Source: Paracoccus sp. (in: a-proteobacteria)
GTDB lineage: Bacteria; Pseudomonadota; Alphaproteobacteria; Rhodobacterales; Rhodobacteraceae
Direction: 5' to 3'
NCBI GenBank assembly: GCA_018056045.1
Contig: JAGPGI010000005.1
Span: forward strand, 1 to 19,625
DNA length: 19,625 bases
The notes under the pieces are model-generated. The model had not been told where the DNA came from. It searched no databases and was given only the letters and a program-made list of their open reading frames with translations. Of the stretch, positions 1 to 6,520 are shown piece by piece. How positions within the stretch are numbered: the first letter of the stretch is position 1; each line of letters begins with the position of its first letter. A program made the position numbers and the translations under genes.

Positions 1-22
1 CGGCGGAAAGACCGGCCGCCAT
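1..22 (-). CDS. possible 5' end of the next operon gene (partial)
   Basis: The stop codon of the alcohol dehydrogenase gene (TGA, 24-22) shares its last base with an ATG at 22-20, giving a TGATG junction typical of translational coupling. Only seven codons (MAAGLSA) lie inside the window, so the product cannot be identified. By position it would be the third gene of the minus-strand sugar-acid unit. It could also be a chance ATG. Confidence 0.3.
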
Positions 23-1044
23 CACGCCGCCCCCATGTCGATGATGATCTTGGTGACCGCGCCGGGCGCGCTGGCCCAGTCGCGCAACGCCCCGGTGGCG
101 GCCTCAAGCCGGGGCATCCGCGTCACGATCAGATCGGCCAGTTCGGGATGCCCGCGCAGATGCGCGATGACCGCGTGGAAATCGGCAAGGGTCGCCCCGC
201 GCGAGCCGTAGATCTCGATCTCCTTCATCGGAAAGAGCCGCGTCTCATAGGACACCTCGGTGCTGGTATAGCCGACATAGACCACCCGCCCGCAGGCGGC
301 GACCGCATCCACCGCCTGCCGGAAGGTGGCGCCAGCGCCGGCGGCCTCGATGATCACCGCCGGTCCCTCGCCATCGGTCAGCTCGTTCAGGCGGGCGAGC
401 GTATCTTCGCGGGCGCCGTTCACGCCGGTCTCGGCGCCAAGCCGTCCGGCCAGATCAAGCTTGCCATCGGCCAGATCGACGGCGATGACGCGGGCACCGC
501 GCGCGCGGGCCCCCAGAAGCACCCCCAGACCGATCATGCCGACGCCAAGAATGGCGACGGTCTCGCCCGGCTGGATCTCGGCGCGGGCCGCGGCGTGAAA
601 GCCCACGGCGAGGGGCTCGATCAGCGCCAGATCGCGCTGGCGAAGGCCCTCGACCGGGATCACATGCCGGCGCGGCACGCAGACATATTCCGACATCGCG
701 CCTTCGCGCTGGACGCCCATGGTCTGGTTGTTGCGGCAGGCATTCGGGCGGCCCTTGCGGCAGGCCACGCAGTTGCCGCAGTTGAAATAGGGCAGCACCG
801 TCACGCTTTGTCCCTTGGCCAGATCGATGACGCCGGCCCCGGACTTGTCGACGATGGCGGCGATTTCATGGCCGGGCACGCGCGGAAAGCTGACCATCGG
901 ATTGCGGCCCTGATAGCTGGAGAGGTCCGATCCGCAAAAGCCGACATGGGTCAGCCGCAGCCGCACCTCGCCCGGCGCGGGCAGGGGGGCGGAGATCTCG
1001 ACCAGGGCGACCGCGCCGGGCGCCTCGATCCTGACCGCCTTCAT
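22..1044 (-). CDS. zinc-dependent medium-chain alcohol/polyol dehydrogenase (sugar-acid dehydrogenase type)
   Basis: NAD(P)-dependent oxidoreductase of the zinc MDR superfamily (sorbitol, threonine and L-gulonate 5-dehydrogenase relatives). Counting from the MKAVRIEAPG start (340 residues), the catalytic zinc site is C37, H59-E60 and E143. The structural zinc site is C89, C92, C95 and C103. The Rossmann glycine motif GVGMIG is at 167-172. The length is normal for the family. An ATG directly upstream (1047-1045) is an equally possible start; the AAGG just before it is poorly spaced for either. The gene follows the enolase-family gene after a gap of about 20 nt, so the two are probably cotranscribed. 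The pairing suggests that one enzyme dehydrates or epimerises a sugar acid and the other oxidises it. The exact substrate cannot be read from the sequence; L-gulonate or another hexonate is only one possibility. Confidence 0.9.
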   Translation of the reverse strand: MKAVRIEAPGAVALVEISAPLPAPGEVRLRLTHVGFCGSDLSSYQGRNPMVSFPRVPGHEIAAIVDKSGAGVIDLAKGQSVTVLPYFNCGNCVACRKGRPNACRNNQTMGVQREGAMSEYVCVPRRHVIPVEGLRQRDLALIEPLAVGFHAAARAEIQPGETVAILGVGMIGLGVLLGARARGARVIAVDLADGKLDLAGRLGAETGVNGAREDTLARLNELTDGEGPAVIIEAAGAGATFRQAVDAVAACGRVVYVGYTSTEVSYETRLFPMKEIEIYGSRGATLADFHAVIAHLRGHPELADLIVTRMPRLEAATGALRDWASAPGAVTKIIIDMGAA

Positions 1045-1066
1045 CATCCTTGCCACGCTCTGCACC

Positions 1067-2173
1067 CTAGGCCACGCCAAAGCGCGCCAGCGCGTCGGGG
1101 CGCAATGTGGTGCCCGCGCCCGGCTCGCGCGGGACCACATACCAGCCGTCGCGGACCGTGGCCGGCTCGGTGAAGCACTCGCGCAGCCACGGGATGTATT
1201 CCAGCATCGAACTGGAGGGATGGCCGATGGCGGTGTGCAGATGCGTCTGCATCATGTCACCAACATGGCTGACCACCGGCAGGCCCCGCGCCATGGCCAT
1301 GTCGGCCACCTGGATCCACGGCGTCACGCCGCCCAGACGGGCCACGTCAGGCTGGGCGTAATGCACCGCGCCCGCATCGAAAAAGGTCTGGAAGTTATGG
1401 GCAAGGTAAAGCTGCTCGCCAAGCGCGATCGGGGTCTGGATGGTTTCGGCCAGCCGCTTGTGGCTGATGACATCGTCATACCAAAGCGGTTCCTCGAACC
1501 ACATGACGTCGCAATCGGCCAGATATTTGCCAAAGCGGATCGCCGTCGGCAGGTCCATGCGGCCATTCGCGTCGACGGCCAGCGTGACCTTGTCGCCGAT
1601 GGCCTTGCGCACCGCCTCGAGCCGCTCGACATCGGTGCCCAGATTGTCCGAGCCGACCTTGATCTTGACGCCCAGATAGCCCTCTTCCTCGACCAGCCGC
1701 CGGCAGTCCGAGACCAGCGTGTCCAGGGACCAGTTCAGCCAGCCGCCATCGGTGTTATAGGCCTGAATGGCGCGTTCCGTGCCGCCCATGCATTGCCACA
1801 AGGGCTGCCCGGCCGCCTTGGCCTTGATGTCCCACAGCGCCACGTCAATGGCGCCAAGCGCCAGCTGGGTGATGCCCCCACGCCCCACCCATTGCACCGG
1901 CGGGAAACGTTCCATCTCGCGAAACAGCGCCGTGGTCTCCAGCGGGTTGCGCCCGACCAGCCAGTCAAAGCAGGTTTCGATGCATTGGGTGATCAGCCGG
2001 TCCGAGGGGAGATGCGCATGGGTGCCGGAATAGCCGACCCCGGTGATGCCGGCATCGGTCTCGACGATGACGCCGGGCGCGCCCCAATGCGACAGCGTAT
2101 GGATGCTGTCGGCGACGCCGTCGCGGGTGACGGGCACATGCAGGATGAAGGTCTTGAGCGCGGTGATTTTCAT
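1067..2173 (-). CDS. mandelate racemase/muconate lactonizing enzyme family protein (enolase superfamily)
   Basis: A 368-residue enolase-superfamily enzyme with an N-terminal capping domain (about 1-125) and a (beta/alpha)7-beta barrel. It carries the mandelate-racemase-type KxK motif K170-x-K172, metal ligands D201 (AVDANG), E227 (FEEP) and E253 (GEQ), and a candidate Asp/His dyad D276 and H303 (VVSHVGDMMQ). Such enzymes abstract a proton alpha to a carboxylate held on Mg2+; the outcome is dehydration, racemisation or cycloisomerisation. Next to a polyol-type dehydrogenase and a GntR regulator, a sugar-acid dehydratase is most likely. Betaine or amino-acid epimerases of this superfamily remain possible. 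The start is supported by AGGA about 6 nt upstream. It is the first gene of the minus-strand unit, behind the promoter at 2239-2267. Confidence 0.9.
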   Translation of the reverse strand: MKITALKTFILHVPVTRDGVADSIHTLSHWGAPGVIVETDAGITGVGYSGTHAHLPSDRLITQCIETCFDWLVGRNPLETTALFREMERFPPVQWVGRGGITQLALGAIDVALWDIKAKAAGQPLWQCMGGTERAIQAYNTDGGWLNWSLDTLVSDCRRLVEEEGYLGVKIKVGSDNLGTDVERLEAVRKAIGDKVTLAVDANGRMDLPTAIRFGKYLADCDVMWFEEPLWYDDVISHKRLAETIQTPIALGEQLYLAHNFQTFFDAGAVHYAQPDVARLGGVTPWIQVADMAMARGLPVVSHVGDMMQTHLHTAIGHPSSSMLEYIPWLRECFTEPATVRDGWYVVPREPGAGTTLRPDALARFGVA

Positions 2174-2238
2174 TGGGATTCCTGAGGCGGTTTGTGCAGC
2201 AACGACGCGGGTCCGAAGTCGATCCGCGGCAGGATAGC

Positions 2239-2267
2239 ATCATATGTATAATGTCGGTAAGATACAA
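2239..2267 (-). promoter_or_regulatory. sigma-70-type promoter for the enolase/dehydrogenase operon
   Basis: Read on the minus strand, a -35 box TTGTAT (2267-2262, 4 of 6 to consensus) and a -10 box TATGAT (2244-2239, 5 of 6) are separated by exactly 17 nt. Transcription would start near 2232, leaving a leader of about 59 nt to the ATG at 2173. Predicted by eye only. On the opposite strand a perfect TATAAT (2247-2252) could serve the divergent regulator, but no good -35 accompanies it. Confidence 0.55.
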
Positions 2268-2275
2268 AATTACCG
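2255..2275. promoter_or_regulatory. 21-bp inverted repeat, candidate operator of the GntR regulator
   Basis: CGGTAA (2255-2260) and TTACCG (2270-2275) form perfect 6-bp arms around a 9-nt AT-rich centre, giving an arm-centre spacing near 1.5 helical turns. It lies in the divergent spacer and covers the -35 box of the catabolic promoter, as expected for a local repressor released by the pathway substrate. Binding by the adjacent regulator is inference. Confidence 0.5.
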
Positions 2276-2335
2276 GTGGCGATTGAATCCACCGGCCCAA
2301 AGCCGTTCAGTGCAGGCAAAGCATCGGGTGAGCAG

Positions 2336-3346
2336 ATGACCTCAGAGCCGCAACGCATTCAGGACGTGGTCTATTCCGTCCTGCTGGAGAATCTGCGCGC
2401 CGCAAGGCTGGCCCCCGGCATGCGGCTGCGTGAATCCGATCTGGCGCGGCAGTTCGGCGTCAGCCGGGTGCCGATCCGGGCGGCGCTGAAGCGTCTCGAG
2501 GACGAATCGCGCCTGACTTTCAATGGCCGGCAGGGATATGCGGTTCCGGGCGATCCCGGCACGCCGCATGCCGACATCCTGGCTCTGGCGCTTGTCATCC
2601 CCGACACGGCGCGCGACGGGCTCGAGGCGCGCAACTGGCGCCAGCGGCTCTTTGAAGAGGCGCAGACGGCGATTGCCTCGGCCATGGTCTTCGGCCGTTT
2701 CGGCATCAATGAAAAGGCCATGGCCGCACATTACGGCGTCAGCCGCAGCGTCGCGCATGAGATCATCACCCGGATGGAACGCGTGGGGCTGGTCTCGCAG
2801 CAGGCCAATGGGCGCTGGCAGGTCGGGCCGATGACCGAGGCCGATGTCCACGACCATTACGCCATGCGCCGCATCCTTGAGCCGATCGCGCTTGGCGAGG
2901 CGGCGGCCAGGCTGGCGCCCGCGCTGATCGACGCCCAGATCGGGGCGCTGCAGGGCTTTCGGGCGGATCCGGGCCGGATCGGCACGCGCGAGCTTTTGCT
3001 GATCGAGCGCTGGCTGCATCAGGATATCGTGCTGGCATGCGACAACCGCGTGCTGGCGGATTCGATCAAGCGCAGCCAGTTGCCGCTGATCTCGACCCAT
3101 ATCTCGTTCACCGCCACCCGGTCCACGGCCTCGATCCTGAACACCATCGACCAGCACCTGCAGGTTCTCGAGGCCCTGCGCCGCCATGATGTCCCCGCCG
3201 CCGCTGCCGCGCTGGCCCGGCATCTGGAACAGGCCGCCGAAGTTTCGGGCCAGCGGATCAAGCGGCTGTCATCGGCAGATATCCCGACTGAGCTGCCATT
3301 CCTGACCCGGCTCGACCCGGCCGACCCGCCAGAGCCTGCCGGCTGA
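2336..3346 (+). CDS. GntR/FCD-like transcriptional regulator with two winged-helix domains
   Basis: Probable local regulator of the divergent sugar-acid genes. Residues 8-71 form a classic GntR winged helix (LRESDLARQFGVSRVPIRAAL, then a GYAV wing). Residues 105-166 look like a second, degenerate GntR-type winged helix (MAAHYGVSRSVAHEIITRME, then a RWQVGP wing). Residues 173-305 form an all-helical FCD-like ligand domain with candidate metal-binding D272, H274 and H296. At 336 residues it is about 100 longer than usual GntR/FCD proteins, which the second DNA-binding domain explains. The ATG at 2336 follows a GGTGA-like ribosome site; an in-frame GTG at 2276 would add 20 residues but would start right after the operator and has no ribosome site. 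The gene ends 14 nt from the convergent ATP-grasp gene. Confidence 0.85.
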   Translation: MTSEPQRIQDVVYSVLLENLRAARLAPGMRLRESDLARQFGVSRVPIRAALKRLEDESRLTFNGRQGYAVPGDPGTPHADILALALVIPDTARDGLEARNWRQRLFEEAQTAIASAMVFGRFGINEKAMAAHYGVSRSVAHEIITRMERVGLVSQQANGRWQVGPMTEADVHDHYAMRRILEPIALGEAAARLAPALIDAQIGALQGFRADPGRIGTRELLLIERWLHQDIVLACDNRVLADSIKRSQLPLISTHISFTATRSTASILNTIDQHLQVLEALRRHDVPAAAAALARHLEQAAEVSGQRIKRLSSADIPTELPFLTRLDPADPPEPAG

Positions 3347-3360
3347 GCCTTGGCCGCCCG

Positions 3361-4308
3361 TCAGCCGGCATGGGCGCGGGCGTGGCGCTCCAGCGTGGCG
3401 GCGATGGCTTCAGGGATCGGCTGCCCGGTCCGGTCCACGCAGAACAGGTATTCGCCGGCGGGATTGATCTCGAAGAAGACATGCTCGCCCTCGGGGGTCA
3501 GGCGGAAATCGGCGGCGCCGAAACGCAGCTCCATCCGCCGCATCATCTCCAGAAGCTTCTGGCCGACCTCGTCGGGCAGGGCATAGGGCGCCACCTCGGC
3601 GCTGCCGATGCCGCCGCGATAATCGACCTCGTATTCGGGGGTCGAGCGAAAGCCGGTGGTGAAGATCTCTCCATCAATGACCGTGACCCGCAGGTCCAGC
3701 GCCAGCGGGATATATTCCTGAAAGATCACCGGGGCAAAGCGCACCGCGTCCAGTTGGCGCAGCTCGTCCGCGCCGACCCTGAGCGTGGCGCGCGGGGCCT
3801 GCGGGATATTGCGAAACGCCTTGCGGATCACGCCGGTCGCGGCATGGGCCTCGATAAAGGCGCGCGCCTCGTCGGGGCTGTTGGTGACCAGCGTTTCGGG
3901 GATGCGGAGCCCGATGCGCCGCGCCAGCCGGTGCTGATAGACCTTTTTCAGCGCGCGCTCATCGGCATGGGGCGGGTTCATCCAGAAACAGTCCATGCCA
4001 TGCCAGATCCCGTCCAGCGCCTCGGCGCATTCCGACCAGGCGAAGGTGCGCGCAGTCTCGTCGGTCAGTTGCGGATCCAGCGTATAGGGGCGGATACGGC
4101 GGTGCCAGACGGCGCCGACCTCGTCCAGCGCCAGCCGGCGCCCGTCGGGCAGGTCGAGGGAAAACGCGTCGACCGCGGCGCCGGCGCGCGCCTGCATCCG
4201 CATCTGCGAGGGAAACCACGCCAGATCGACGATTTCATAGGGCATGGACAGGTGCCGGGTCACCCGACGCACATGTTCGTTGTCGAGAAATGAGATGATC
4301 AGGATCAC
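3361..4308 (-). CDS. MvdC/MvdD-like (graspetide-type) ATP-grasp peptide ligase
   Basis: 315-residue ATP-grasp ligase resembling the microviridin/graspetide maturases, which activate Asp/Glu side-chain carboxylates with ATP and join them to Ser/Thr hydroxyls or Lys amines. Visible features are an N-terminal MILIISFLDNEHV strand, AVWHRR (66-71), WMNPP (109-113), K121-K122, K163, the adenine-contact segment IFQEYIPLALDLRVTV (195-210), ADFRL (266-270) with D267, and the Mg-binding FEINPAGEYLF (279-289) with E280 and N282. These are hallmarks of the MvdD-like branch rather than RimK or carboxylate-kinase branches (family judgement from memory). The GTG start has AAGG 10 nt upstream. No short precursor-peptide gene is evident; the gene directly upstream encodes the M43 protease with Lys-Asp repeats, the obvious candidate substrate. 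It is last in the four-gene unit, after a terminator-like hairpin. Confidence 0.82.
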   Translation of the reverse strand: MILIISFLDNEHVRRVTRHLSMPYEIVDLAWFPSQMRMQARAGAAVDAFSLDLPDGRRLALDEVGAVWHRRIRPYTLDPQLTDETARTFAWSECAEALDGIWHGMDCFWMNPPHADERALKKVYQHRLARRIGLRIPETLVTNSPDEARAFIEAHAATGVIRKAFRNIPQAPRATLRVGADELRQLDAVRFAPVIFQEYIPLALDLRVTVIDGEIFTTGFRSTPEYEVDYRGGIGSAEVAPYALPDEVGQKLLEMMRRMELRFGAADFRLTPEGEHVFFEINPAGEYLFCVDRTGQPIPEAIAATLERHARAHAG

Positions 4309-4336
4309 GACCGATACGCCTTGCCAGAGAAAGGGG

Positions 4337-4360
4337 GGGACCCGGCGCGAACCGGATCCC
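4337..4360 (-). terminator. terminator-like hairpin between the M43 gene and the ATP-grasp gene
   Basis: Read on the minus strand, arms 4360-4352 and 4345-4337 form a 9-bp stem with one U-G wobble and a 6-nt loop. It is followed by a C-run and a short UUUCU stretch. The weak U-tract suggests partial termination or an RNA-stability element that lowers ligase output relative to the protease. Predicted by eye. Confidence 0.45.
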
Positions 4361-4373
4361 TCGTGGCTGCGGG

Positions 4374-6038
4374 TTATTGTCCTCCGATCTGGCGATAGGC
4401 GTCATAGGCCTGTTGCCATGCGCTGAGCCCCTGTTCGTCCAGCAGTCCGCGCTGCCAGAGCCCGGCATAGTTTTGCAGGATCATCGCGTAATGGGCGTGC
4501 AGGTCTGCCATCGGATCGGCGGGCTGCTGATCGGCCGCGGCCGGCGCCTCGCCCGTCGCCAGCACGAAGGGCGTGGCGCCGGCATGCTGCGCATGGCCGC
4601 CAAACGGCACCTGCACGGGGCCGGGCAGGCCCGGGAAACCTCCGGGCGGGGTGAAGGGCGGCTCCAGCGCGCTTTTCGGGTCGGCGGGCGGCTCGAAGAT
4701 GGTCTTGGGGCCGGGGTCGAACGGGCGATCCTTGGGGCCGTCCTTGGGGATATCCTTGACGAAATCCTTGGGCCGGTCCTTGGGGATGTCCTTGGGTGCG
4801 TCCTTGAAAACCTCCTTGGGGGTGTCCTTGACCAGATCCTTGGGCCGGTCCTTGGGCGGATCCTTGGGAATATCCTTTGGAATGTCCTTTGGCGGATCCT
4901 TGGGGACGTCCTTCAGCCCGTCCTTGGGGATGTCCTTGATGATGTCCTTGGGGCGATCCTTCGGGAACTCCTTGACGATGTCCTTGGGTCCGTCCTTGGG
5001 GATATCCTTTGGTCCATCCTTGGGCGCTTCCTTGATGACGTCCTTGGGCCGGTCCTTGGGGAACTCCTTGATGACGTCTTTGGGGCCGTCTTTGGGGATG
5101 CTCTTGGGCAGCCCGCTGCACGAGATCGACTCGCCGATGGCGCTGCGCGGCCCGTCCAGGCAGGCATGCATCCGCGTCACCTGTCCCTCGGTGAACATGA
5201 CCATGGTGTCGTCATCGACATAATCCATGTAATTCATGAACATGTCGCCATTGGGGCCATTGTTGCACGAGATCGTCGGAAAGCTGGGCTTGCCGCCGTT
5301 CGAACCGCCCTGATTGGGCGTGTCATCGACGAAATCCGAACCCGAACATCCGGCGCCGTCATCGCCCCAGATATGGCGCAGGTTCAGCCAGTGGCCGATC
5401 TCATGCGTGGCGGTGCGCCCCAGATTGAAGGGCGCCGCCGCCGTCCCGGTGGTGCCAAAGCCGGCATGGGTGATGACCACGCCGTCGGTATCAGCCGGCC
5501 CGCCCGGAAACTGCGCATAGCCCAGAAGCCCGCCGGAAAGCTGGCAGACCCAGATATTGAGATACTCGTCGCGCGGCCAGGCATCCGAGCCGCCGCTGGA
5601 CGCGCGCTTGACCGCATCGTCGCCGCCGAAATTGTCGCGCGTGGTCTGCACGCGGACGACGCCGCTATGGGCGTTGCCCGCGGGATCGCGGTCTGCCAGC
5701 CGGAACTCCAGCCGCGCATCCGCCGCCACGCCGGCAAAGACCCCGGGCACGCTCGAGACATCGGCATTGCGTTTGCGAAAGTCGCGGTTCAGGACCTCGA
5801 TCTGGCTGTCGATCTGCGCCTGCGAGATGTTCTGCGCCGAGGTTTTCCAGACCACATGCACGACGACGGGAATGCGCGTGCAGCCGGGGCGCAGGACCAT
5901 CAGCCCCTCGCGGGCACGGAAGGCCTGTTCCTCGATCCGCGCAAGGCGGCGGGCATAATTGGGATCGGTATCGAGCAGGCGGCGATGGACCTGCATCGTG
6001 CCGCATTCCCGGCGTGTCGGTAGGTTTTCGTCGGTCAT
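4374..6038 (-). CDS. M43-family (pappalysin/cytophagalysin-like) zinc metalloprotease with Lys-Asp tetrapeptide repeat tail
   Basis: 554-residue zinc endopeptidase. The catalytic domain (about 10-308) has the zinc site H212-E213-x2-H216-x5-H222 ([11 protein letters not shown]), the Met-turn MNYMDY (268-273), and cysteines C231, C258, C293 and C307 as in cytophagalysins. C12 in RRECGTM sits where a cysteine switch could act (inference). The tail has three parts. Residues 315-438 are 31 unbroken tetrapeptides of the form [P/V/I/L/F]-K-[D/E]-x. Residues 439-505 are a Pro/Gly-rich linker. Residues 516-551 are a short helical module shared with the M28 peptidase. There is no N-terminal signal peptide or membrane segment. 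The ATG is preceded by GGAGAA 5 nt upstream. Third gene of the unit, with 65 nt before the ATP-grasp gene. Export route and substrate are unknown. Confidence 0.9.
   Translation of the reverse strand: MTDENLPTRRECGTMQVHRRLLDTDPNYARRLARIEEQAFRAREGLMVLRPGCTRIPVVVHVVWKTSAQNISQAQIDSQIEVLNRDFRKRNADVSSVPGVFAGVAADARLEFRLADRDPAGNAHSGVVRVQTTRDNFGGDDAVKRASSGGSDAWPRDEYLNIWVCQLSGGLLGYAQFPGGPADTDGVVITHAGFGTTGTAAAPFNLGRTATHEIGHWLNLRHIWGDDGAGCSGSDFVDDTPNQGGSNGGKPSFPTISCNNGPNGDMFMNYMDYVDDDTMVMFTEGQVTRMHACLDGPRSAIGESISCSGLPKSIPKDGPKDVIKEFPKDRPKDVIKEAPKDGPKDIPKDGPKDIVKEFPKDRPKDIIKDIPKDGLKDVPKDPPKDIPKDIPKDPPKDRPKDLVKDTPKEVFKDAPKDIPKDRPKDFVKDIPKDGPKDRPFDPGPKTIFEPPADPKSALEPPFTPPGGFPGLPGPVQVPFGGHAQHAGATPFVLATGEAPAAADQQPADPMADLHAHYAMILQNYAGLWQRGLLDEQGLSAWQQAYDAYRQIGGQ
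4386..4493 (-). other. C-terminal module of the M43 protease shared with the M28 peptidase
   Basis: Residues 516-551 of the M43 protein align without gaps to residues 489-524 of the M28 protein. There are 11 identities in 36 positions, including HY, YA, a mid-module G and L, WQ and a final Q, with conservative hydrophobic matches at several others. Both copies follow a long low-complexity linker and sit at the extreme C-terminus, so a sorting, docking or enzyme-recognition role is plausible. Confidence 0.7.
4725..5096 (-). repeat. 31 x 12-nt coding tandem repeat (Lys-Asp/Glu tetrapeptides)
   Basis: Inside the M43 gene, 372 nt encode exactly 31 tetrapeptides in unbroken register. Lys occurs at every fourth position from 316 to 436, each followed by Asp (27 units) or Glu (4 units). 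Most units begin with Pro and vary at the fourth position (G, V, F, R, A, I, P, L, T). The DNA copies are similar (PKD mostly CCCAAGGAC or CCAAAGGAC forms) but not identical, so the register seems maintained by selection rather than by very recent duplication. Confidence 0.9.
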
Positions 6039-6069
6039 CTGACTTCTCCAATAATATGAGCACCTCTGC

Positions 6070-6087
6070 CCGCCGTGATTGCGGCGG
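6070..6087 (-). other. intergenic stem-loop
   Basis: CCGCCG (6070-6075) and CGGCGG (6082-6087) form a perfect 6-bp stem with a 6-nt loop in the 79-nt gap between the lipocalin-like gene and the M43 gene. No U-tract follows, so it is more likely an RNA processing or stability element than a terminator, if it matters at all. Confidence 0.35.
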
Positions 6088-6117
6088 TCCCCGGCTACTG
6101 ATCAAACCACGCGAGGG

Positions 6118-6426
6118 TCAGAGCTTTTCCAGAACGAGACGGTCGTCCGTCAGCTCGCGGATGTCGTAATTTCCGTCCCATCCGGGCAGGATGACATGCA
6201 GTCTTTCACCCTCGCTGCTCCAGGAGCCGGCGCTTTCGGGAACCGGGGCGTCGGTCGGACCCTGACCCTTGCCCATGGCCGCGCCCGAGGCGGCCAGTTC
6301 AAGCCGCCGCCGCGGCTGGCGCGAGGGCGGCAGGACATCGCCAGCCGGGCGCAGGACCAGCCGGTTGCCCGAGCTTTCCTCGCGCATTTCGACCCAGTCG
6401 CGGCACAGTGCTTTCCTGTCGGCCAT
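6118..6426 (-). CDS. small lipocalin-like beta-barrel protein (hypothetical)
   Basis: 102 residues with no signal peptide. The pattern resembles small lipocalin-like domains: an early aromatic (W11), a strand GNRLVLRPAGD (20-30), a PPSR turn (33-36), LELAASG (42-48), a disordered middle, then GSWSSEGERLHVIL (67-80) and a closing DDRLVLEKL (94-102). No catalytic motif is visible. The start is supported by AAGGA 9 nt upstream. It lies between the M28 and M43 peptidase genes (94 and 79 nt gaps), so an inhibitor or chaperone for one of these proteases is conceivable; that role is inference from context, and the fold call is a judgement from the strand pattern. Confidence 0.72.
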   Translation of the reverse strand: MADRKALCRDWVEMREESSGNRLVLRPAGDVLPPSRQPRRRLELAASGAAMGKGQGPTDAPVPESAGSWSSEGERLHVILPGWDGNYDIRELTDDRLVLEKL

Positions 6427-6520
6427 GTTCCCGTTTCCTTGCGGCACGCGCCGCCGTTTGCTCTCTGGATATTTCCGGTGTCCGGGAACGGGCATCGGCT
6501 GCGTATGACAGGCCGCGGCG

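Noticed and set aside
148..1173. 341-codon plus-strand open frame over the alcohol dehydrogenase
   Set aside because: Antisense shadow of a gene with complete zinc-site motifs.
4309..4373. Short precursor-peptide gene for the ATP-grasp ligase in the gap upstream
   Set aside because: The 65-nt gap is filled by a hairpin and a ribosome site; no peptide with a plausible leader and core could be found there or in the other two gaps.
4377..6023. 548-codon open frame on the plus strand opposite the M43 gene
   Set aside because: It mirrors the M43 gene; its Leu/Gly/Val repeats are the antisense of the Lys-Asp array and it has no recognisable domain.
6427..6489. 7-bp inverted repeat GTTCCCG...CGGGAAC flanking the gap before the lipocalin-like gene
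   Set aside because: The arms are about 49 nt apart in GC-rich DNA, with no other support for a regulatory role.
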